This document shows, one piece after another, positions 11,432 through 19,597 of a stretch of DNA of 64,000 nucleotides. The translations under genes were made by a program, and so were the position numbers. The notes beneath the pieces are model-generated. The model saw nothing but the letters and a program-made list of their open reading frames with translations, was not told the origin of the DNA and did not search any database. The DNA is from Lonicera japonica. Taxonomy: Eukaryota > Streptophyta > Magnoliopsida > Dipsacales > Caprifoliaceae. Location: assembly GCA_021464415.1 (NCBI GenBank), contig CM038467.1, forward strand, positions 49,767,309-49,831,308. The letters run 5' to 3'. Positions within the stretch are counted from its first letter, which is position 1; each line of letters starts with the position of its first letter.

Positions 11432-12994
11432 AGGGTTATAGGGGTAAGTTATGTAATTTTCCAAAACCTGAGGGTACTTTGGTGTAATTATGAGAGTTAT
11501 AGGGTTATAGGGGTAAATTATATAATTTTCCAAAACCTGAGGGTACTTTGGTGTAATTATGAGAGTTATAGGGTTATAGGGGTAAATTATGTAATTTTCC
11601 AAAACCTGAGGGTACTTTGGTGTAATTATAGAGTTATAGGGTTATAAGAGTAAATTATGTAATTTTCCAAAACCTGAGGGTATTTTGGTGTAATTATGAG
11701 AGTTATAGGGTTATAAGGGTAAATTATGTAATTTTCCAAAACCTGAGGGTACTTTGGTGTAATTATGAGAGTTATAGGGTTATAAGGGTAAATTATGTAT
11801 TTTTCCAAAACCTGAGGGTACTTTGGTGTAATTATGAGAGTTATAGGGTTATAAGAGTAAATTATGAAATTTTCGAAAACCTGAGGGTACTTTGGTGTAA
11901 TTATGAGAGTTATAGGGTTATAGGGGTAAATTATGTAATTTTCCAAAACCTGAGGGTACTTTGGTGTAATTATGAGAGTTATAGGGTTATAGGGGTAAAT
12001 TAAGTAATTTTCCAAAACATGAGGGTACTTTGGTGTAATTATAGAGTTATAGGGTTATAAGAGTAAATTATGTAATTTTCCAAAATCTGAGGGTATTTTG
12101 GTGTAATTATGAGAGTTATAGGGTTATAAGGGTAAATTATGTAATTTTCCAAAACCTGAGGGTACTTTGGTGTAATTATGAGAGTTATAGGGTTATAAGG
12201 GTAAATTATGTATTTTTCCAAAACCTGAGGGTACTTTGGTGTAATTATGAGAGTTATAGGGTTATAAGAGTAAATTATGAAATTTTCGAAAACCTGAGGG
12301 TACTTTGGTGTAATTATGAGAGTTATAGGGTTATAGGGGTAAATTATGTAATTTTCCAAAACCTGAGGGTACTTTGGTGTAATTATGAGAGTTATAGGGT
12401 TATAGGGGTAAATTATGTAATTTTCCAAAACCGGAGGGTACTTTGGTGTAATTATAGAGTTATAGGGTTATAAGAGTAAATTATGTAATTTTCCAAAACC
12501 TGAGGGTATTTTGGTGTAATTATGAGAGTTATAGGGTTATAAGGGTAAATTATGTAATTTTCCAAAACCTGAGGGTACTTTGGTGTAATTATGAGAGTTA
12601 GTGGGTTATAAGGGTAAATTATGTATTTTTCCAAAACCTAAGGGTACTTTGGTGTAATTATGAGAGTTATAGGGTTATAAGAGTAAATTATGAAATTTTC
12701 GAAAACCTGAGGGTACTTTGGTGTAATTATGAGAGTTATAGGGTTATAGGGGTAAATTATGTAATTTTCCAAAACTTGAGGGTACTTTGGTGTAATTATG
12801 GGAATTATAGGGTTATAAGGGTAAATTATGTAATTTTCCAAACTTGAGGGTACTTTGGTGTAATTATGAGAGTTATAGGGTTATAGGGGTAAATTATGTA
12901 ATTTTCCAAAACCTGAGGGTACTTCGGGGTAATTATGAGAGTTATGGGGTTATAAGGGTAAATTATGTAATTTTCTAAAGAAACCTAAAGGGTA
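11432..12994 (-). repeat. 69-bp minisatellite with 413-bp higher-order units, inside PMD intron 1
   Basis: About 22 copies of a 69-bp unit containing gagttatagggttata and ttttccaaaacctgagggta. Variants (a 68-bp unit with atagagttat, a ttttcgaaaac unit and a gtatttttcc unit) recur in the same order every 413 bp (six units minus one base), for example at the 11628, 12041 and 12454 starts. The array lies wholly between exon 1 and exon 2 of the PMD gene. Its long minus-strand reading frames are a by-product of the 69-bp (23-codon) period. Confidence 0.93.
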
Positions 12995-13146
12995 TCACAA
13001 GTAAAAGTATGTGTTTACTAAAATCGGACGTTATTCTTAGGCAGACATGCATACTAACATAACAATTATTTTAAATACATGCAGGAAATGACATAAATAA
13101 CAGAACAAATAAATACACGAAAGGAAGGAATTTCAGGAAAACATAC

Positions 13147-13392
13147 CAGAGACCGTCGATGGATCTCACGAGAAACAGGCTCCATCAAGAGCCAAGGAAT
13201 ATCCGGGATTGGAGCAGCCCGGGTAACATCTCGGTAGACCACTGCCCGACCGCGGTCCACCCAGTCCTCACCATACCAGTCCAGGTCCGCCCAGTCATCA
13301 TGGTGAGGGCTGCACCGGAGAACGCCCTGGGCATCGGTAAAGGTGACCTCCTCCTAGTCACCCTCTAGTCTGTCTGGCTATGCAGGATCCAT
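13147..13392 (-). other. PMD gene exon 1
   Basis: Eighty-two codons from the ATG at 13392 to a GT donor at 13145-13146. TAG codons at 13378-13380 and 13354-13356. Encodes an Asp/Trp-rich stretch (DWADLDWYGEDWVD). Confidence 0.65.
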
Positions 13393-13436
13393 CCGGGTAT
13401 GAGAGAAATAAGAAAGAAGTCGAAAAAGTAGAAAAA

Positions 13437-13512
13437 GCGGTAGGGCTTCCGCGCTTGAGAGAAGAGAGAAAGAGAGAAAGAGAGCTAGAGAGAGAAAGAG
13501 AAAGGAGAGAAT
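13437..13512 (-). repeat. pyrimidine-rich 5' UTR tract of the PMD gene
   Basis: A GAGA run on the plus strand, hence CTCT on the PMD sense strand, between its TATA box and ATG. CT-rich leaders are common in plant promoters. Confidence 0.55.
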
Positions 13513-13538
13513 GAGGTGGAATGAGCTCAGCAAGGGGC

Positions 13539-13621
13539 TTATATATTGGATCAGTTTGTCGCGCGACAAACAGTCTCATTGTCGCGCGACAAACACCTTT
13601 CCACCGAGATGTTGCTCGACA
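13539..13621 (-). promoter_or_regulatory. PMD gene promoter with palindromic operators
   Basis: Minus-strand AATATATAA at 13539-13547 is preceded by GTTTGTCGCGCGACAAAC (13554-13571, perfect 18 bp), TTGTCGCGCGACAA (13579-13592, perfect 14 bp) and a weaker TGTTGCTCGACA (13610-13621). Centre-to-centre spacings are 23 and 30 bp. The ATG is about 150 bp downstream of the TATA box. Confidence 0.7.
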
Positions 13622-14524
13622 TTTGGTCCCCTCCCTTGACTTTTTGACCTTTATCTCATTTTTGTCTCCAGCAAGAATACTCCAGAGAAGCAGTTTTCGA
13701 AAACCTTTCTGAATACCGCACACCCATGATGAAAATTCAAGGAAAAGATTTCCAAACCATCTTTCCGAAAATGCGAGAACAAAATACAACGGTTAAAGTA
13801 GTCTCTGATCTCCCAAGAAGGACCAAGATCATCAATGAGAAAAAGCAAAATATCAGAATAAGATGGGAATAGAAAAAATTGAAAAAGTAGAAAAGAGAAA
13901 GAACCCGTATGAGCGCCTAGAGTGAGCAAGAGAAACAGAAGTGCAAAGTGACAGGAAGAACCACACCAAAAATGATAGCTAGGCCAAAACTGGCTCAGGG
14001 CTTCGTTTTGATTGAGTAAGTCTCTTGATCATGACAAAGGGATAAAAAGACTCTTGGTCAAAAACAGAGAAGGCCGGGAAAAGTCTTTCCCAAAAGAGGG
14101 AGAAATAAGGGCATCGAAAAACAGAAAACGATGTGGGCCCACCAAAAAGTAAGAACTAAAGACACTAGAGATCAGAGATTGACCTTTCATGCAAAATTTT
14201 CTTTTCAGCACGATACAAGAAGAGATGACTTGGAAATTTTTTGAATCATCACCTTGCGAAGAACAGAAGAAATCCGAAAACTGCTTTCCGAAAGAAGTAA
14301 CCTCCCTCGAGGGAAACATAAGAGTAAAACTTCAGAAAGATACGGGAAAATGAACATCCGGATAGAGATTAAAACTCCGAGAAGCCCTTTTTACTCTCTC
14401 AAAATTTCTCTCTCTCACTCTAGCAGTCTAAGAGAGATAATCAAATTCACCAGAGTACAACACAAAGCCCTCGCCAGAGGCAAAAAATACTCACAAAAAG
14501 CCCTCCTAGAGGCAAATTTTCTTT
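13622..14524. other. 3' non-coding region of element A
   Basis: No gene seen. Blocks near 13865-13900 and 14090-14150 match element E in reverse complement at about 48600-48900, so this is conserved Tat 3' non-coding sequence. Confidence 0.6.
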
Positions 14525-14990
14525 CTTTTACAGAACAAAAGCCCTCCCAGAAAGGCAACGTGTAGCAACGGTAGTCCTCCCACCTGAGGCGAGAAGATCA
14601 AAAGCCCTCCCAAAGAGGCACAGTGTAGCAATGGTAGTCCTCCCACCTGAGGCGAGAAGATCAAAAGTCCTCTCAGAGAGGCACAGTGTAGCAATGGTAG
14701 TCCTCCCACTTGAGACGAGAAGATCAAAAGCCCTCCCAGAGAGGCACAGTGTAGCAAAGGTAGTCCTCCCACCTGAGGCGAGAAGATCAAAAGCCTTCCT
14801 AGAGAGGCACAGTGTAGCAATGGTAGTCCTCCCACCTGAGGCGAGAAGATCAAAAGCCCTCACAGAGAGGCATAGTGTAACAATGGTAGTCCTCCCACTT
14901 GAGGCGAGAAGAACAAAGCCCTCCCAGAGAGGCAAAGTGTAGCAATGGTAGTCCTCCCATCTGAGGCAAAGTGGAGCAAATGAAAGTCCT
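14525..14990 (+). repeat. 63-bp tandem array upstream of the 3' LTR
   Basis: Seven copies with a start-to-start period of 63 bp (one of 62), for example gtagtcctcccacctgaggc at 14571, 14634, 14697, 14760, 14823, 14886 and 14948. Each unit contains agccctcccagagaggca, which can fold into a short GCCTC/GAGGGC hairpin. Single hairpin motifs of the same type flank the array at about 14467, 14498, 15020 and 15042. Confidence 0.92.
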
Positions 14991-15165
14991 CGAAAGAGGG
15001 AATGAGGTAAGACAAGCCCTCTCCGGAGGCAAAACCAAACACAAGCCCTCTTCGGAGGCATTCACGAACACGTTTGCATAACACACTTCCTTAGAGTTCT
15101 TACAGGAGCCATGGACCACGGTCTCTTCCAGTCGCCTCAATTCCTTGCAACAAGGAGCTTGAGTC

Positions 15166-15174
15166 GAGAGGGTC
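15166..15174 (+). other. polypurine tract of element A
   Basis: GAGAGGGTC directly before the LTR start. The same GAGAGGGTC abuts the 3' LTR of element E on the minus strand. Confidence 0.65.
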
Positions 15175-15315
15175 TGTAGACACCTCGATCCGTGACCCCT
15201 GCAAGAACCCTAACAACCTTCGAGAAGTACTATTTTTGAAGTCCGGGACCCACCCGAGCACCCAAAACTGCTCCAAAAGAGTTTGTTGGCCAAACGAACC
15301 TATTTTTAAAGAGAA

Positions 15316-15503
15316 TTGTTGCACGACAAATCAGTATGTTGCGCGACAATCTCCCTTGTGTCGAGCGACAAACGCCTCTGAAACCAGACCATCCACCCTC
15401 TGACACATCAGTCTGTCAGAAACATCACTTCAGCCGTTTGTCGCGCGACATGGTACACATTGTCGTGCGACACATGCCCTTTCTGGGGAAGTGTCGCGCA
15501 ACA
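15316..15503 (+). promoter_or_regulatory. six palindromic operators in the element A LTR
   Basis: Sites at 15316-15329, 15337-15348, 15359-15370, 15439-15450 (perfect TGTCGCGCGACA), 15461-15472 and 15492-15503. The core is TGTCGNNCGACA with at most one mismatch per site. Centre spacings are 20, 22, 80, 22 and 31 bp. The last centre is 25 bp before the TATA centre. Confidence 0.75.
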
Positions 15504-15518
15504 TTCTTCCCCGAGCAC

Positions 15519-15526
15519 TATAAATA
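15519..15526 (+). promoter_or_regulatory. LTR TATA box
   Basis: TATAAATA in CACTATAAATAGGCC, a canonical plant TATA context. Predicted start of R near 15550. Confidence 0.75.
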
Positions 15527-16697
15527 GGCCAACACCCCCAAGGGTTCAAGACAGCAACTTGGGATTGAAGAATTATTGGCTTATATCTTATTTTCTAGTC
15601 TTTCATCAAGCATTCTCGATTATCGTCTTATTTCTGAAGAATTATTGAATCTATTCTCGACAGTCGACGTGTCCCGTCTCGGGAATCGAATTCTCGAAAA
15701 TATCTGAAGAAGGAAAAGATTATTATCGCCGGAGATCTCTCTGCCATATTATATTTTCTTTCTTATTATCATTCTCGTCTGGAAGGTAAAGAAAGTCTTT
15801 TCTAGTATTTAACATTAGATATTTGTGTACTTGTTTTACTTCTATTGTTTTGTCCACGTTTTATTTGAAAAAAACTTATTGCCAAGTTACAAATAGTCTA
15901 CTGTTTTCAAAACAAAAGACCCTGATAAAATTATTTGCAAAACCAGAAGAGTAAGTACATTATCGTCTGGATAAAATCCTATTTTCAAAACCCGGACCGG
16001 TAAAACTTACTTAGGAATTAAAAACCTGGTATATCCTATCTTTTTCATAGATTGTGATATGTCTGGTAGAACTCCCCTCAAGAGTTCTAATTCCATATTA
16101 AATTAGTCCCGATACAAGATCCGAACTTTTCCAAAAGAAGTCAGAAACCGTCATTATCTGAGGAATAATACGGGAACTTTCCCTGAAATAAAACAACCTT
16201 TTGTCACTTGTATTTGCATCTTTAAAACATTGGATCTCGGAACACAAAGGTTTTATCCCTTTTCCCGCTTTTTCCCAGAAATTAGGGTTTTCTTGACTTG
16301 AAAAGTAGTAGACTGTCAGTAAAAGCGTCCAAGTTTTTCAATATAAAATAAACATATAAGACCACTAGAGACCGAAAGGGCAGAATGGGTGCTTAACACC
16401 TTCCCAATCCGTAACATAGTTTCCGAGCCTTATAGAATCCTGGTTTCGTAGACAAACGTGTAAAGAAAGGCTTATATGTAGCCTTTTCTCTTACACAACT
16501 ATTTTGTCCGTTTTCTCATAAAACGTACTGGCGACTCTGAACGAACCCTCTCGCATCTAAAAATAGAATATAGGGACACCCGATATGGAAATATCAACGC
16601 ATAGAAGCAAATGAAACAACAGAATCCTTTCCGATGTTTCAGACTCCCAAACTAGAGGCTGAGAACCTGGGGTCGCATTTGCGGATTCTCATAATAA

Positions 16698-17171
16698 CAC
16701 TTCAAGTTTCCCCCACATTCCGATGTGGGACCTTACATCCTCCCCTCTGGGTGGCTCCTCGGTTCACCAAGGATCACACACCCAGTTTCCCAAGGGTCTC
16801 TTGCTAGTGGGAACCCCTTGGTGCACACATATAGCACTTCAAGTTTCCCCCACATTCTGATGTGGGACCTTACATCCTCCCCTCCATGGGGACCAATGCG
16901 CTCGTCGGCACAATGTACTCTGTGGGGTCCGCTCTGATACCATTTTTAACAACCCAGGCCCCAACCTTGGTATTAGAGTACTCAGCAAAGATATTGTCCC
17001 CTCTGGGCAGCTTCGCTCCAGCTCCAACTGGGCAACCCTCTCCTTTAGGGTTTTGTCTCGGTTCACCAAGGATCACACACCCTGTTCCTTAAGGGCCTTT
17101 TACTAGTGGGAACCCTTTGGTGCACATATATAGCACTTCAAGTTTCTTCCACATTCCGATGTGGGACTTTA
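16698..17171 (-). mobile_element. TRIM-like short retrotransposon
   Basis: Three partial copies of a terminal sequence containing tcccacat(c/t)(a/g)gaatgtggg read on the minus strand (16698-16740, 16741-16877, 17008-17171), around a short interior. The interior holds tggtatcagagc on the minus strand near 16935-16950, an initiator-Met-type primer site. The GTCCCACATCGG motif is typical of plant TRIM elements. There is no coding capacity. The left terminal copy is doubled, and no clean target duplication was found. Confidence 0.6.
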
Positions 17172-18599
17172 TATTTTTCACGAGCTGTGAGAATTTGGAC
17201 CCGCAGATCTCTCTCGTTCTTTTTGTTTTAAGGGAAAACAATGTGTTTTGTAGAGTCGCTGGTTTGTTTAAAAAAAAAAACAAGCAACAGATTGTACAAA
17301 AGATAATTCAAAAACGAACAACCTTTCATATGTTTGAAACTAGAGATTTATTAATAACCTATTTCGCTAGGGTTTGGGAACTATGTTACGAATTGACAAG
17401 GTGTTAAGTATCCAATTCCCCCTTTCGGTCTCTTAATGGATCTTGTATTTAACTCTTATTTTAGATATCTTGCAAGTAGTTTGAATTGTTTTCAAAGCAG
17501 TCCTTTCCGGATAAATTCTGTTTAAAATAGTTATTTTGAAATTATACTCGAGCTTTGCGAGTGTCTACGTATTCATTCGTAGAATGAAATCAGAGTCTCG
17601 TAGTTCCCCTTGTTTGGAAACTATTTTTTTGTATTTTTATTTTGTTTTTGAAAAGGTGTCAAAACGGATTTTAGTTTTTATGTAAAACTTAGAAAGGGCT
17701 GATTTTGAAAGCAGTGACCTTCTTTGCAAGTTATCTAATTTTTTGTATTAAAACTTGTATTTAAATGCAGTATTGAAATCAGGAGAGTTGTAGAAAGACG
17801 TACCTGATGCATTTGAAGAACGAAGACTGCTTGCTTGCTCCTTTCTCTCTCTAGAACTTTTTCTCTTTAACTTTCTCTCTCTAAGATTTTTTGTCTCTAG
17901 GATTTTTTCTCTCTAAAACTTTATCTCTCTAACTCTCTCTCTAAAAGATTCTATAATGATCTCGACGGAGTTTCTCTTCTCTAAAAACTCTATTGAGTAT
18001 TGATCCCCTCAAATGAGATCACAAGGGTCCTATTTATAAAGAAATTTCCGCCAAAAATGCTTCAAAAAGAAGCCAGTGCTTGGGGGGTCACTACAACAAA
18101 AAACTTGATTTAGGACACCTTTAATATTATATAAAAGACATTCTAATATTACGTGTCAAATAATAATTAAGAATAATTTTTTAGGACAAGTATTTACAAT
18201 TAGTAAATATTTGAAATGCTTGTGAGGTTAATCTTAGAACATCAATGTGAGTTTCAATTTGAAATGCTTGTGAGGTTAATACTATATAATATGTTTAAAT
18301 TTTGAGATATTTTAATTTTTCAGTTCTCAGACCAAAAAAAAAGTTGTGAGTTCAATTTGAGATCTAAGCTCTTAATTTCTTACGACTGGTATGCTGTTGT
18401 TATATTGGAGCTCTCACTTCACTGCTAGCTCTTTTGATTTGTCTTAGTGTTTTGAATGATATTGCTTCTGTACTCCTGAATATCTGCACTCAATTCAAGT
18501 TTTAAGTAAATTATTTGAATATTTATTATATCTGCACTTAATTTAAGTTTTAAGTAAATTATTTGAATATTTATTAGTCTATTGCTTATTTGTTATTTA

Positions 18600-19401
18600 G
18601 GCCTTGTTCACTTGCCACTTAAATCTAAAAACTTAAAATTTTCAGATTTAAGTGGTTGTCAAAGTTGTTCACTAACTTAAAAAATTAAGTGACCACTTAA
18701 TTTTTACCACTTAAAACTTAAATTTTTCATCCAAAATTTTAAGTGGCAAAGTTGCCACTTAAATCTGAAACTTAATTTTAAAAGGTGTAAACAGTCCACT
18801 TTACCCCTTCTCTTTTCTCAAAATTACACAACACTCTACCCCCACTCCTTCTCAAAACGAAGTAGCTCTCTTCCGGTAAGATCTCTCTCTCTCTCTCTCT
18901 CATACACACAGCGACGATAATATACATACATAATATATATATGGACTGATTGCCTTTGCTGCATATTGATTGCCTTATGATGTGTTTATTAAACCTCTTT
19001 TATATGTATACAAATGGCAAATTTGATTGGTATCTGCCTAGTCCAAGAACCCCTTTTGGATGGCAGTGATAGCTTAAGTACAATTAATTTTCTTGGTCTC
19101 CTATTATCATTTCCTGCCATCCAATTCTTTTGTTATCTCTCAAACTCTTGAATACTATTGATTGCCTTTAAATACAATTGATTACCTTTATGTATAATTT
19201 GAGAAATATGAGCAGTAATTTAATGCACATATATAGTTAGGTGTAAGGGCAAAATGGTCATAATAAAAAAAATTCAATTTTCAGATGTGTTATATTCAAA
19301 CAAACAACATTTTTTCAGATACAATTTTCAAAAGTAAACAAACAACTTTTTCAGTTTTCAGTTTTCAGTTTCAGTTTTCATTTTTTTTACTAAACGCCAC
19401 C
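18600..19401. mobile_element. possible PIF/Harbinger-like element inside CACTA 2
   Basis: GGCCTTGTTCACTT at the left and ACTAAACGCCACC at the right are flanked by TTA on both sides, as PIF/Harbinger elements make. The terminal repeats match only partly. Internal sequence consists of repeated AAGTGGCAA and cagttttcag motifs. Confidence 0.4.
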
Positions 19402-19565
19402 TTAGTAGAAAGCTATGTAGTTGTTGACTTAAATTACTACCGGAAGGTTTCTTAGTTTGTTAAAGTTATGTGGTGTTTGAAAGGTTGACTTAAAATTATT
19501 GGCATTAACCAAATTATTGGGATTGTTCTTTTCTTCAAGTTTCACTTGATCTACTTACTTTTTGG

Positions 19566-19570
<5 letters not shown>

Positions 19571-19596
<26 letters not shown>
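19571..19596. repeat. (AT)n microsatellite
   Basis: An uninterrupted AT dinucleotide run of 26 bp. Confidence 0.9.

Positions 19597-19597
<1 letters not shown>

Larger units (their letters stand above)
8813..13392 (-). pseudogene. antisense gene 2: spliced plant mobile domain (PMD) protein
   Basis: A five-exon gene opposite to pol. Every junction has GT-AG ends and falls between codons (exon lengths 246, 666, 174, 1107 and 369 bp), giving 854 codons including the stop. PMD (aminotransferase-like) signatures run through exons 2-4: WWDTTHTFHW, GKMTMTPW, HLWWLPYLRDF, YDWGGFILAVLYDAM and IEWAPWGD. The C-terminus is acidic then Ser/Arg-rich. PMD proteins include Arabidopsis MAIN and MAIL1, which act in transposon silencing and gene expression, and PMD genes are known to be carried by plant transposons. 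Six in-frame stops occur at codons 5, 13, 106, 163, 532 and 594; codons 164-531, most of the domain, remain open. Exon limits are inferred from splice motifs and frame, without transcripts. Confidence 0.8.
1..16693 (+). mobile_element. Tat-lineage Ty3/gypsy retrotransposon A with two antisense genes (5' LTR outside window)
   Basis: The order gag, protease, RT, RNase H, second RNase H, integrase identifies a Ty3/gypsy element, and the second RNase H is the mark of the plant Tat lineage. After pol come about 6.3 kb of genes on the opposite strand, a tandem array, a purine tract and an LTR starting TGTAGACACC. Antisense ORFs between pol and the 3' LTR are known in some Tat elements (Retand and Grande types). 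The 5' LTR and primer site are not in the window, so the full length exceeds 16.7 kb. The element is dead: frameshifts, stops and an RT deletion are described in the separate entries. Confidence 0.9.
15175..16693 (+). repeat. 3' LTR of element A
   Basis: Begins TGTAGACACC right after the purine tract and ends near ggattctcata. It contains a TATA box at 15519, the operator array before it, and near the end the block gagaccgaaagggca (16368 on) and actggcgactctg, both also present in the LTR remnant of element F. The 3' limit is uncertain by a few bases because the TRIM-like element follows at once. Confidence 0.75.

Noticed and set aside
11324..12841. Long minus-strand frames encoding a 23-residue repeat
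   Set aside because: They follow from a stop-free 69-bp (23-codon) tandem unit and lie in an intron; not a gene.
11432..12994. Telomere-like motif ttatagggttatagggg
   Set aside because: Not TTTAGGG repeats; it is part of the 69-bp unit.
14506..15061. Leucine/glycine-rich repeat frames on both strands
   Set aside because: A 63-bp period keeps several frames open; no start context or domain.
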